Of a stretch of 64,000 nucleotides of DNA, positions 45,241-53,619 are shown one piece after another; the first letter of the stretch is position 1; every line of letters begins with the position of its first letter. The position numbers and the translations under genes are program-made. This DNA is from UBA12481 sp012523435 (lineage in GTDB: Bacteria; Bacteroidota; Bacteroidia; Bacteroidales; UBA12481), in assembly GCA_028686135.1 (NCBI GenBank), contig JAQUCP010000012.1, positions 27,209 through 91,208 of the forward strand. The letters are read 5' to 3'. The notes under the pieces were generated by a model that worked only from the letters and a program-made list of their open reading frames with translations, had not been told where the DNA came from and searched no databases.

Positions 45241-45891
45241 ATGAAGCAACTCTTGGTGATACCAACCCGTACTGAAGCAGCGAAACTAATTGAAAATTAC
45301 GGGTTTAAGTCTCTTGCTGTGCCTCAGTTGTTCGAGCTTTCTTCCTCCTGTTTCCTGTTTATTTGCGGGGTTGGAACCCTTCCAGCAGTGTACAACTTGA
45401 GCCTCCACCTGACAAATTATCAGTACGATCGAATCATTCATGCCGGGGTTGCCGGAAGCTTTTTTCATAATCTACAGCCTGGTGATGTTGTTCAGGTGAC
45501 ACGTGATACCTTCGCCGATTATGGTGTCGATCAGGATGGCACTTTTCGTTGGATTTTCCATGAAGGCCTATGGGACCCACAGGAATCGCCTTTCCGGGAT
45601 GGATGGCTGGAGGTTCCGCCCGACCCACAACTTAACCTCCAGCAGGTTTCGGCTGTGACAGTGGACCTGGTTACTGGTAGTGATATCCGTAAAGATCAAA
45701 TAATCAATAGGTTCAATCCTCATATCGAGACGATGGAGGGTGCAGCAGTCTTATATGTCTGCGCTAGAATAGAAGTACCTGCTATTCAAATCAGAGCAAT
45801 TTCCAACCAGGCTGGGAAACGTGATCGCCTGAGCTGGAAAATGGATGAAGCCATCGATGCCCTGACTAGGGAATTATCGCACTACCTGTAA
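45241..45891 (+). CDS. mqnB: Futalosine hydrolase
   Basis: The 216-residue nucleosidase-fold protein shows HAGVAGSFFHNLQPGDVVQV, TFADYGVDQDG and the ribose-binding ETMEGAAVLYVC. MqnB cleaves futalosine to dehypoxanthine futalosine in the alternative menaquinone pathway. mqnD begins 12 bp after its stop. mqnA and mqnC are not in the window. Confidence 0.9.
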   Translation: MKQLLVIPTRTEAAKLIENYGFKSLAVPQLFELSSSCFLFICGVGTLPAVYNLSLHLTNYQYDRIIHAGVAGSFFHNLQPGDVVQVTRDTFADYGVDQDGTFRWIFHEGLWDPQESPFRDGWLEVPPDPQLNLQQVSAVTVDLVTGSDIRKDQIINRFNPHIETMEGAAVLYVCARIEVPAIQIRAISNQAGKRDRLSWKMDEAIDALTRELSHYL

Positions 45892-45902
45892 TTTTGCTAT
45901 TT

Positions 45903-46751
45903 ATGAAGATCTCCCTTGGTTTTAGCACCTGCCCGAATGATACCTATATTTTCGACGCTCTGGTGAATCGCAAAATCGACACCGGAAATCTACAGTTTGA
46001 ACCGGTACTTGCCGATGTGGAGCAACTCAACGAGATGGCATTTGAGGGCCGACTTGATGTGACTAAGCTATCCTACCATGCTTGGCTCCACGTCTGGAAG
46101 GATTATCAGATTTTAGATGCTGGTAGCGCTTTGGGTAGAGGGAATGGCCCCCTCCTGGTCTCCAAAAGGTCCATCACAGAAGATTCTTTCCCCTCCCTCC
46201 TGTTCGCTGTCCCCGGCAAGTATACTACGGCAAATATGCTCTTACAACTGGCCTATCCATCCATCCTGCGGCGGAAAAATATCCTCTTTTCGAAGATCGG
46301 AGAAGCGATCCTGTCAGGTGAGGTGGATGCCGGAGTTCTGATCCATGAATCCCGTTTTACCTACGAGAATGAGGGACTTCTGTTGATACGTGATCTTGGA
46401 AATTTTTGGGAAGAATCGACTGGCGAAGCCATCCCGTTGGGCGGAATAATGGTCCATCGTCGCCTTCCTTCTGAGGTGAGGTTGCAGATAAACCAATTAC
46501 TCCACGCTAGCTTGAATCATGCAAATTCTAATCCCTCCGGAACAGTTTCGTACATGAAAAGGTATGCTCAACTTATTGATGATGAGGTTCTTCAGGCTCA
46601 TCTTACGATGTTTGTCAATGAGTTTACCGGGGATCTTGGCTCTGTTGGCCGTCAATCAATCCTTCGCCTTGCCGAGGTGGCCTGGCGTGCCAGAATGATT
46701 CCGACGATGCCAGAAGATGTATTTCTCACAGACGGTGCGACGGAAGTCTAA
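45903..46751 (+). CDS. mqnD: 1,4-dihydroxy-6-naphthoate synthase
   Basis: This 282-residue periplasmic-binding-protein-fold enzyme of the futalosine route starts MKISLGFSTCPNDTYIFDAL, the hallmark N-terminus. GNGPLLVSK, PGKYTTANMLL and DAGVLIHESRFTYE are also typical. ATG 45903 is preferred to one 9 bases upstream. It forms an operon with mqnB and implies respiration with menaquinone. Confidence 0.92.
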   Translation: MKISLGFSTCPNDTYIFDALVNRKIDTGNLQFEPVLADVEQLNEMAFEGRLDVTKLSYHAWLHVWKDYQILDAGSALGRGNGPLLVSKRSITEDSFPSLLFAVPGKYTTANMLLQLAYPSILRRKNILFSKIGEAILSGEVDAGVLIHESRFTYENEGLLLIRDLGNFWEESTGEAIPLGGIMVHRRLPSEVRLQINQLLHASLNHANSNPSGTVSYMKRYAQLIDDEVLQAHLTMFVNEFTGDLGSVGRQSILRLAEVAWRARMIPTMPEDVFLTDGATEV

Positions 46752-46852
46752 CGATCGGAGTAAGGTCTTCGACAGGGGAGGTTTGTTTTTTCCTGAACAA
46801 ATTATCTGTTTAGTTGTTATACTTTTAAACTTAAACAATAGGAGAGTATACT

Positions 46853-47458
46853 ATGTCATTCAAATTACCAGAACTGCCCTACGCTTACGATGCACTGGAG
46901 CCTTATATTGATGCGCGGACTATGGAAGTCCATCACACCAAGCATCATGCCGCTTATACCAACAATTTTAATAATGCCATTGCTGGCACTGAAGCTGAGA
47001 ACAAATCAGTAGAAGAGATCTTTGCCGAAGTTTCCAAATACCCCGCTGGTGTTAGAAATAATGGTGGTGGCTATTATAACCATAATCTCTACTGGACCAT
47101 CCTCTCGCCTAAGGGTGGCGGCCGTCCAAGTGGTGAACTGTTGAAAGCCATTGAGCGCGATTTTGGATCGTTCGAAGCTTTCCGTGAGAAGTTCTCTACC
47201 GCTGCAGCTACCCGCTTTGGGTCGGGCTGGGCATGGCTGACGGTTGCCGATGGTAAGCTGACGGTTTCATCTTCGGCCAATCAGGATAGTCCGCTGATGG
47301 ATATCTCCGAGGTTAAGGGAACCCCCATCCTGAATATTGATGTGTGGGAGCATGCCTACTATCTGAATTACCAGAATCGCCGGCCCGATTATATCGAGGC
47401 GTTCTGGAGTTTGGTCAACTGGGATGAGGTTGCCCGTCGGTTTTCGGAAGCTAAATAG
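46853..47458 (+). CDS. sodB: Cytoplasmic Fe/Mn superoxide dismutase
   Basis: The 201-residue enzyme has no signal peptide. Metal ligands are in VHHTKHHAAYTNN, GGGYYNHNLYW and DVWEHAYYLNYQNRRPDYIEAF. A good ribosome site AGGAG lies 9 bases before the ATG. Fe versus Mn cannot be decided by eye. A second, exported SOD is encoded at 53620-54342. Confidence 0.93.
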   Translation: MSFKLPELPYAYDALEPYIDARTMEVHHTKHHAAYTNNFNNAIAGTEAENKSVEEIFAEVSKYPAGVRNNGGGYYNHNLYWTILSPKGGGRPSGELLKAIERDFGSFEAFREKFSTAAATRFGSGWAWLTVADGKLTVSSSANQDSPLMDISEVKGTPILNIDVWEHAYYLNYQNRRPDYIEAFWSLVNWDEVARRFSEAK

Positions 47459-47477
47459 GCTGATATTTAAGAAATTG

Positions 47478-47508
47478 AAGGGTGGCTTTATCTGTCACCC
47501 TTTTTTTA
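47478..47508 (+). terminator. Intrinsic terminator after sod, overlapping the end of the next gene
   Basis: AAGGGTG (47478-47484) pairs with CACCCTT (47496-47502) over an 11-base loop, then Ts. The 3' arm lies within the last codons of the convergent homocysteine methyltransferase gene. Confidence 0.75.
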
Positions 47509-48382
47509 TGGCCTCCCGGATAGCTTTGATGTGTTCAGGATTGGTGCCGCAACATCCGCCAATAATGTTAACTCCGGCTTCGATAAGGTTGGGAACAAAC
47601 CCCGCCGTGATATCCGGGGTTTCATCAAAAACATTCTGTCCTTTACGAAGGTGTGGCTGACCGGCATTGGCCTGGACCATTACCGGAATGGTTGGGTCAA
47701 CTCTTCGGATAGCCTCGACAATGGGGATCATATTGACCATCCCGTTTCCGCAGTTGGTTCCAATCACATCGGCTCCAGCCTCCTTCAACGCTACCACCAT
47801 CTCTTCGGGGGATACCCCCATCATGGTACGGTAAGTTCCGTAAAGAGTTTTATCAAAGGTCATGGTGCAGATCACCTCCAGAGAGGTGTTTTCTTTTGCA
47901 GCACGGACTGCAATCGTGGCTTCATCAAGAGCTGTCATGGTCTCGATGCAGATGGCATCAGCACCAGCTTCGGCCAGAGCGACACACTGCTCTCTGAATG
48001 CTTCATATAGCTCTGTTTCACTCACTTCGCCCATCAGTAGAATGATTCCGGTAGGACCCACAGAACCGAGGACGATGATATCGGGACCGACTGCCTTTCG
48101 GGCAATCTCCACTGCTGAACGGTTTATCTCAACTACCTGTTTATCAAGGCCAAAGTGCTTAAGTTTAAAGTAATTGGCGCCAAAGGTGTTGGTTTCAACC
48201 AGGTCAGATCCCGCTTCAACATAAGCTCTGGCGATGGCCTCAATGCGGTCGGGGTGATCAAGATTCCAACTCTCTGGACAGGCTCCAGGTTCCAGTCCGG
48301 CAGCCTGTAACATGGTTCCCATGGCTCCGTCCGATATCAGGATTCCCGTAGCTTGTAGGTGTTCTATCAATGATTTTTTCAT
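47495..48382 (-). CDS. Stand-alone homocysteine S-methyltransferase domain protein
   Basis: This 295-residue protein corresponds to only the first (homocysteine-activating) module of MetH. Zinc ligands are Cys211 (GTNCGNG) and Cys277/Cys278 (GGCCGT), with the opening ISDGAMGTMLQ. It has no folate-binding, cobalamin or reactivation domain. As the last gene of the corrinoid operon it probably moves a methyl group from the methyl-corrinoid protein to homocysteine. ATG 48382 is chosen over an in-frame TTG at 48394. A conventional selenocysteine- or SAM-using homocysteine methyltransferase is less likely in this context. Confidence 0.88.
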   Translation of the reverse strand: MKKSLIEHLQATGILISDGAMGTMLQAAGLEPGACPESWNLDHPDRIEAIARAYVEAGSDLVETNTFGANYFKLKHFGLDKQVVEINRSAVEIARKAVGPDIIVLGSVGPTGIILLMGEVSETELYEAFREQCVALAEAGADAICIETMTALDEATIAVRAAKENTSLEVICTMTFDKTLYGTYRTMMGVSPEEMVVALKEAGADVIGTNCGNGMVNMIPIVEAIRRVDPTIPVMVQANAGQPHLRKGQNVFDETPDITAGFVPNLIEAGVNIIGGCCGTNPEHIKAIREAIKKG

Positions 48383-48394
48383 GGTTACGGTCAA

Positions 48395-49330
48395 TTAAGA
48401 AGGTAAAGCTAAGAACTGACGCGAAAAGTCCTGTCTATTCAGTTCCGTTCCCAGAGCAATCAGTTCGGTTGGTCCATCGTAATCGTTGATAATCAGTAAG
48501 TTGATCTCATTAAAAACCGTTTGAACCAGGAGGGTGGACTCAGGGCTGACTCTGACATAGCCTTTCATGCGGATCAGCTTAGGGGCCTGACTGCTGATGA
48601 ATTGTCTGGTGGCAGTTTCATCGAACAGTCGGTTGGCTTTGATCACGCAGGTGTTAAATGGTGGGCGGCCTTCCGATGAAACGGACGACAGCTGCCGATC
48701 GGGAAGAAGTGCCCCATCGGAAAGCATCTGTTCTAAATCAATACCATCGGTTATTCCATACCGGGTTTCAAGAACAGGCGCTGATGGGTTAAGATCGGCA
48801 ATTTTTTGCCGGATGCTCTTAGTCTCCTGAACCAGATCAATTTTGTTGATCAGGATCAGGTCGGCTAATCTGATTTGTTGTTTGGTTCGGTTGACTACAT
48901 TGATGATTTTAAGGAAATTAGCAGCATCAGCGATACACCAAATTGCAGCCAGATAGAGTTTTTGAGCCAGGTTTCCTGAGTGAAGGATCTGTCCCATGGA
49001 AGCGGGATCTGCCAATCCGGTTGCCTCCAGAATGATCAGATCCGGATTGGCCTGGTCCAGAAATGGATCCAGGCGGGCGACAAAATCCCCAAGCTGGCAG
49101 GCGCAAAACAGGCTCCCGTTATTGATTTCGAGTAGTTCAAAGGGCGACTGAGTTTGTTTCAGGGTAGTACCATCAACATGCCCGGCTGCAAATTCATTCT
49201 GTACGATGGCTATGCGCCATTTTCCGGAGTATCGTTTCAGCAGGTTGCAAAGAAGGCTGGTTTTGCCGCTGCCCAGAAATCCAGTTACCAGTATCAGTGG
49301 AATTTTTTTTAAAGCAGGTCTTTGATCCAT
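48395..49330 (-). CDS. CobW/COG0523-family GTPase (metal or cofactor chaperone)
   Basis: The 311-residue G3E GTPase has P-loop GFLGSGKTS (17-25), NKID and a C-terminal CobW_C domain. The metal motif is variant: Cys77-Ala-Cys79 in LFCACQLGD instead of the usual CxCC. Such proteins deliver zinc or assist cobalamin enzymes. Here both the UroD-type methyltransferases and the homocysteine methyltransferase need zinc, so loading one of them is a reasonable guess. It overlaps the upstream gene by 22 bp. Confidence 0.85.
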   Translation of the reverse strand: MDQRPALKKIPLILVTGFLGSGKTSLLCNLLKRYSGKWRIAIVQNEFAAGHVDGTTLKQTQSPFELLEINNGSLFCACQLGDFVARLDPFLDQANPDLIILEATGLADPASMGQILHSGNLAQKLYLAAIWCIADAANFLKIINVVNRTKQQIRLADLILINKIDLVQETKSIRQKIADLNPSAPVLETRYGITDGIDLEQMLSDGALLPDRQLSSVSSEGRPPFNTCVIKANRLFDETATRQFISSQAPKLIRMKGYVRVSPESTLLVQTVFNEINLLIINDYDGPTELIALGTELNRQDFSRQFLALPS

Positions 49331-50931
49331 TCTTTAATGACATCTTTTCCCGGATTTCCGGCTTCGCTTCTGGCTTTGTAATTAACTGATATCCAGGCTG
49401 GTGTTGTTACAACACCTAATGATCGAATGATATCTTCGTTGGTTTCCTGGCGTATTTCAATGGAGACGCCGAGTTCGGCGATTGCTTGGTGTGTTTTTTC
49501 CAGGAGGGGTTTGATCTCTTCCGTGGAGCGGCCGAGAAGGAGGATTTCACCTCTTTTGATACGTAATTTGATTTTCAGCTTTTCATTGATTCGGTTTTGG
49601 ATAGCCCGGATCAGTTCATTTCGGGGCGGAATTTTCGAAACGAACGTAATTTGTCCATCGATACAGATTGTTGGGATATTTTTGACAAAAAGGGAAGACA
49701 TGAAGGTGACTCCCTCAAGGTTTTTGATGGAATGTTCGTTCCATTCAACGAGGCCTTCGAAGTGGGGGGCCACCTCTTTAACGGCTTCTACCATATATTG
49801 GCAGGGGGCACAGGATTCAGAATCCAGGGTGATGATATCGACGATGACTCGATCGCTCTTCCCATATTCGTCCAAATTCAGTAGTTGTCGGCTCTCCGGT
49901 TTTTTTTCGAGGGCTCTGATCACCTGCTGTTGATACGGGTCTCTGACTAAATGGGTTATGGCAGCTAGGTTTTCGATGGGTGTTCGCATAGGAAGGTCGC
50001 ATCCTGGTGATAGGATAAAACCAGTGTTACCAGCTATATCGATGCATTCCATTGCATGAGTCTGGCAATCTTCGGGAGAACCCATGAGCAGGACCAGGGT
50101 AAGCTGGAGATTTCCGCCGAAGCTGATTCCATGTTTCTGGCAAACATCCCTGACATAATCGAGTGGAATATTTTCATCGATAGAGATATTGTCCGGCCGG
50201 GTTAGGCACATAGCTTCGATATTTTGGCGAGCCTGGCCACACACGAAGAAGGAGCTGAGTCCTCCGAGGGATCGGATCTGATTAAAGATGTCGCTTACGG
50301 GTTCATGAATGAATTCATTGAACTGATCGGGTCCAATCTGAGAGGTCATTGGATCGACCACTGCAATGATATCGGCACCGGCTTTAAGGTAGTATTCTGC
50401 CATGGCTTGAGTCACCTGGGAGGTAAACCTCAGCAGGTTTCGGATAGCTTCCGGGTCCTCCATCATTTTCATGAAGATATCGGTTCCCAGCAGGTGTAAC
50501 CCGAGGGTAAAGGGTCCGGTTACCAACCCATAGAGTGCCAGGTCAGGGAATAAGGTTCGCAGTTGACGGGTTGCTTCCAGGATGATTGGGATACGTCCGG
50601 CTTTTTTGTTTGGTAGGGTAAGTTCTTCGAGGGAGATTCCCTCTGTCAGGGGGTGGCTGATGACGGCGGGGGGATTATCATCTGTCCATATGAGGCGGCA
50701 ACCCAGAGCTTCTGCTTCAACTTGAAGGTCGAAACATACTGGGATTCCATCAGGTTGGTAAAGTTCGACAGCTTTTGATATTCCTTCCACGATTCGGTCG
50801 GCCGACTGTAGGTAGTCTGATGCTGATGATTCGATGAGGTGGGCACCATGTACTCCGACGAAGGGCACCCAGGGGATTGTTTGAGTTTTAGCTCCCCGAA
50901 GGGCCTGAAAAACTAGTTCTTTTCCTTTCAT
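49309..50931 (-). CDS. UroD/MtaA-type methyltransferase fused to two thioredoxin-fold domains
   Basis: Residues 1-345 of this 540-residue protein form a UroD-fold MtaA/MtbA-like domain. VTGPFTLG and the late zinc-type Cys311 (LSPGCDLPMRTP.ENL) are present, but the usual His-x-Cys reads Phe229-Val-Cys231 (FFVCGQA), so one zinc ligand is missing. Residues about 360-450 are a thioredoxin-like domain with Cys374-Ala-Pro-Cys377 and cis-Pro near NIP420. Residues about 460-540 resemble a Thioredoxin_3 (MTH895-type) domain without its cysteines (VVTTP511AW). It may move or reduce groups on the corrinoid protein. ATGA overlap with the upstream gene couples their translation. Confidence 0.85.
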   Translation of the reverse strand: MKGKELVFQALRGAKTQTIPWVPFVGVHGAHLIESSASDYLQSADRIVEGISKAVELYQPDGIPVCFDLQVEAEALGCRLIWTDDNPPAVISHPLTEGISLEELTLPNKKAGRIPIILEATRQLRTLFPDLALYGLVTGPFTLGLHLLGTDIFMKMMEDPEAIRNLLRFTSQVTQAMAEYYLKAGADIIAVVDPMTSQIGPDQFNEFIHEPVSDIFNQIRSLGGLSSFFVCGQARQNIEAMCLTRPDNISIDENIPLDYVRDVCQKHGISFGGNLQLTLVLLMGSPEDCQTHAMECIDIAGNTGFILSPGCDLPMRTPIENLAAITHLVRDPYQQQVIRALEKKPESRQLLNLDEYGKSDRVIVDIITLDSESCAPCQYMVEAVKEVAPHFEGLVEWNEHSIKNLEGVTFMSSLFVKNIPTICIDGQITFVSKIPPRNELIRAIQNRINEKLKIKLRIKRGEILLLGRSTEEIKPLLEKTHQAIAELGVSIEIRQETNEDIIRSLGVVTTPAWISVNYKARSEAGNPGKDVIKEWIKDLL

Positions 50932-52010
50932 GATCGTGGTCTGGGATAGAGTTCAAGAGCGGCCTCTTTGATGGCCACCAGGTTTTCAAATGGCACTTCC
51001 GGTTCAACCAGATGCGTGGGGCCCAGGATCAGGCCACCTTTCTGGCCGCAGGTTTGGATTCGATCTCTGGCAGCTTCTCGGACCTCCTCAGGCGTGCCGA
51101 ATGGCAGCAGTTGCTGGGTTCCAAGGGTTCCCCAAAAGGAGAGTTGGTTACCGTAAGTTTCATGGATTGCATTGAAATCCATGCATTCTGGTTGTACCGG
51201 GTTAAGGATATCCACTCCGCAGTCAATAAGCCCATCGATAAACTGGGTGGCATCGCCACAGGAGTGATAGAAGATTAGGATATCGGGTTTTATGTTTCTG
51301 GCTGCGTCGATGACTTTTTTAAGCCTAGGTTTGATCCAGGTTTTCCATAAATCCGGACTGATGAGTGGACCGGTTTGCATTCCGACGTCATCGCCGAGGG
51401 ATAGGATATCGACGCCTGCACTGGCGTGTATGGTGGCGCGGGATATCTGATAATCAAGAACTTTATCCAGAAGAACTGTAGCTTTTTCATCTTCGGTGAG
51501 CATGTCCATGATTAGATCTTCCATAGATCGCAGGAACCAGGAGGTTTCCCATATTGTCATCTGCATCATGCACATGGCAGCGAGGCCTTGTTGGTGTAGG
51601 GTGCCCACTTGGTCGAATAATTCCTGGTTTTCATCGCGGTTGATGATTGGCAACGGGTATTTAATGATCTCTTCGATTGAATCGGTTTTTGCGAGGGGAT
51701 GGTGCATACGGGTCATGTGGTATGCTGCTTCCGATCCTTTCGAGTGTCCGAGGCCGAGCACATCAAATTCGGTGCTATTCGGAAGTATCTCTCTGGGGTA
51801 AAGATCTTTAGGGTTAGTGAACCCAGGTTTTTCTTTTAGTTCGACCCATCGGAAATCAACGCCAAACCAATTAAAATAGTCGGCATGGCCAAAGCGGTTT
51901 ATGAACTGCTGGATTTGTGAATCACAAAGGAGCAGGTCGATTGGAACCCAGTCGAATCCCTGTCGGCGGGCAGCGCGGATCAGGTTTTCACGGGGTGTCA
52001 AACGGCTCAT
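50928..52010 (-). CDS. UroD-family (MtaA/MtvB-like) corrinoid methyltransferase
   Basis: This 360-residue UroD-fold protein has the methyltransferase-type His249-Ser-Cys251 (YHSCGD), then DCGVDILNPVQPECMD and a C-terminal GLILGPTHLVEPEVPFENL without the third Cys of MtaA. This pattern is closer to MtvB/O-demethylase-type members. It starts in a TGATG overlap with the corrinoid protein gene, so stoichiometric synthesis is likely. It probably methylates the adjacent corrinoid protein from an unidentified methyl donor; true uroporphyrinogen decarboxylase function is unlikely given these neighbours. Confidence 0.85.
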   Translation of the reverse strand: MSRLTPRENLIRAARRQGFDWVPIDLLLCDSQIQQFINRFGHADYFNWFGVDFRWVELKEKPGFTNPKDLYPREILPNSTEFDVLGLGHSKGSEAAYHMTRMHHPLAKTDSIEEIIKYPLPIINRDENQELFDQVGTLHQQGLAAMCMMQMTIWETSWFLRSMEDLIMDMLTEDEKATVLLDKVLDYQISRATIHASAGVDILSLGDDVGMQTGPLISPDLWKTWIKPRLKKVIDAARNIKPDILIFYHSCGDATQFIDGLIDCGVDILNPVQPECMDFNAIHETYGNQLSFWGTLGTQQLLPFGTPEEVREAARDRIQTCGQKGGLILGPTHLVEPEVPFENLVAIKEAALELYPRPRS

Positions 52011-52684
52011 CAGCTTACCTGTTTATTCAGGTAATCCACGGCACCTTGTGGGTCGGCGGAATACCAGTCGGCCCCGATACGGGCGCGGAATTCGTTATTA
52101 ACGGGAGCACCTCCGATCAGTATGCGGGTATTAGGGCGGGTGTTTTTGATCTCGCCAACAATCTTTTCCATGTTGAGCATGGTAGTTGTCAGCAGGCAGC
52201 TAAGTCCCACAAAGGCTTCTGGATGTTCATCGATAGCTGCGATAAATTTACTGGCTGGGACATCAATTCCAAGATCAATCACTTCCCATCCGGCACCTTC
52301 CACGATCATGGCCAGGAGGTTTTTGCCTATATCGTGAAGGTCTCCCATTACAGTTCCGACGATAAAGACGCCTTTACGTTTTACAGCGCCCGATTGGAAG
52401 AATGGTTTGAGGTGTTTCATGCCAGCACTCATCGCTTTGGCAGCCATCAGTACTTCAGGGACGAAGACTCTGTTTTCCCGGAATTTAACGCCAACAATTT
52501 CCATGCCCGGAACGAGACCTTTTTGCAACACTTGATCTGCAGTGATCCCTTGTTCAAGTGCTTTCGCTGTCAACTCATCCGCACCATCCTGGTTTTTAAG
52601 ATCAGGAGGGAATGGTGAGGTTTTGTTAACTTTGCCCCGTTCAACGCAGTTGGCAATTCCAATCAGCAGGTCTTCCGTATTCAT
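52010..52684 (-). CDS. Cobalamin-binding methyltransferase corrinoid protein
   Basis: This 224-residue protein has an N-terminal helical cap (about 1-95, B12-binding_2 type) and a C-terminal Rossmann B12 domain. The base-off/His-on motif is Asp115-Leu-His117-Asp-Ile-Gly120, with GLSCLLTTTM and GGAPVN as the other cobalamin loops. It resembles MtaC/MtbC/MtmC. It is the first gene of the operon, 26 bp from a TATATTTG element. It is the shared methyl carrier of the pathway. No RamA-type activase is seen in the cluster. Confidence 0.92.
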   Translation of the reverse strand: MNTEDLLIGIANCVERGKVNKTSPFPPDLKNQDGADELTAKALEQGITADQVLQKGLVPGMEIVGVKFRENRVFVPEVLMAAKAMSAGMKHLKPFFQSGAVKRKGVFIVGTVMGDLHDIGKNLLAMIVEGAGWEVIDLGIDVPASKFIAAIDEHPEAFVGLSCLLTTTMLNMEKIVGEIKNTRPNTRILIGGAPVNNEFRARIGADWYSADPQGAVDYLNKQVS

Positions 52685-52709
52685 GATCGTTTTTTTGAAT
52701 CAGTGAGCA

Positions 52710-52717
52710 CAAATATA
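52710..52717 (-). promoter_or_regulatory. -7 element for the corrinoid operon
   Basis: TATATTTG on the minus strand is an exact match, 26 bp before the corrinoid protein ATG. The spacer to the divergent nitroreductase gene is only 44 bp, too short for a cobalamin or SAM riboswitch. Confidence 0.55.
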
Positions 52718-52728
52718 GTAAATCCTAT

Positions 52729-53334
52729 ATGAAGATTTTATCAGATCTTGTATTGAAGAGCCGCAGTTACCGCAGGTTCGACTCCAAAGTGAAGGTAACA
52801 AAAGAGACCCTAATTCAATTGATTGAGTTAGCTCGTCTGTGTCCATCGGGTCGCAATCAGCAGGCATTAAAGTTTTTGCCGATCTCCGACCAGAAACTCT
52901 GTGATAAGGTTTTTCCAAACCTTGCCTGGGCTGGCTATCTGAATGATTGGTCTGGTCCAAAGCCCGAGGAGCAGCCAACGGGTTATGTAATTATTTTAGG
53001 AGATCATAGCCTTGGCACGAATTTCGCCACAGATCTAGGTATTACAGCGCAGACCATGATGCTTGGGGCGGTTGAAGCCGGTTTGGGTGGATGTATGATT
53101 GCATCGGTTAACAAGGAGTCCCTCAATCAGTTGCTGGGCATATCAGAACCCTATGATATCCAGCTTGTTCTGGCTCTTGGAAAGCCGATAGAGGAGGTTG
53201 TCATTGATCCCATGGAAAACGGCAACATACGTTACTGGAGAGATGAGCAGCAGGTTCATCATGTTCCTAAACGATCTGTTGAAGAATTAATGATTTTTTT
53301 TGATCCTGTAACAAATATGTTATCAAAGGGTTAG
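52729..53334 (+). CDS. Nitroreductase-family flavoprotein
   Basis: The 201-residue FMN-binding protein shows SRSYRRFD near the N-terminus, ARLCPSGRNQQALKF, DLGITAQTMMLGAVEAGLGGCMIASVN and LALGKP..E. It lacks a ferredoxin domain. It is divergent from the corrinoid operon, sharing its 44-bp spacer, so it might provide reduced flavin to it. That is inference. Substrate specificity is unknown. Confidence 0.88.
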   Translation: MKILSDLVLKSRSYRRFDSKVKVTKETLIQLIELARLCPSGRNQQALKFLPISDQKLCDKVFPNLAWAGYLNDWSGPKPEEQPTGYVIILGDHSLGTNFATDLGITAQTMMLGAVEAGLGGCMIASVNKESLNQLLGISEPYDIQLVLALGKPIEEVVIDPMENGNIRYWRDEQQVHHVPKRSVEELMIFFDPVTNMLSKG

Positions 53335-53377
53335 GAGGGGCATCACTAAAATTGTTGATAAATCACCCCTCTTTTTA
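53335..53377 (+). terminator. Probable terminator after the nitroreductase gene
   Basis: GAGGGG (53335-53340) can pair with CCCCTC (53366-53371) over a 25-base loop, followed by TTTTT. Moderate support. Confidence 0.5.
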
Positions 53378-53571
53378 TACTGATTTGCTTTGGTGTAAAA
53401 CTAATTAAGTGTATCTTTAACATGCATAAGGATAATCAGAGAGATCAAGTTGAGAAATTGAATTAAGACAAGGGATTACAGGCTTAGTTGCAATAAGATT
53501 TTTTTCTTCTCACTTCTTCTTATCTGTAAGGTGGTTCTTGATTGTGGGGATTTGATAGGTGTAGTTGGAAT
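53372..53571. other. Spacer of about 200 bp without a gene
   Basis: No open frame with gene-like features. It contains a promoter-like TATCTTTA on the plus strand near 53411 and a pyrimidine-rich run near 53500-53520, and ends at a strong terminator. A small RNA is possible but unsupported by pairing evidence. Confidence 0.3.
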
Positions 53572-53600
53572 AAAAAAGGCGGTTCCCAGCCGCCTTTTTT
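53572..53600. terminator. Bidirectional terminator
   Basis: AAAAAAGGCGG (53572-53582) and CCGCCTTTTTT (53590-53600) form a perfect 11-bp stem with a 7-base loop, functional on either strand. It ends the exported SOD message on the minus strand. Confidence 0.9.
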
Positions 53601-53619
53601 TATTGGTTTTAGATGAAAA

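Noticed and set aside
50928..52010. Haem-pathway uroporphyrinogen decarboxylase
   Set aside because: The His-Ser-Cys zinc pattern and the corrinoid-protein neighbours fit methyltransferases, and true HemE N-terminal motifs are absent.
52685..52728. Cobalamin or SAM riboswitch ahead of the corrinoid operon
   Set aside because: The 44-bp spacer is far too short and has no B12-box or SAM-box-like sequence.
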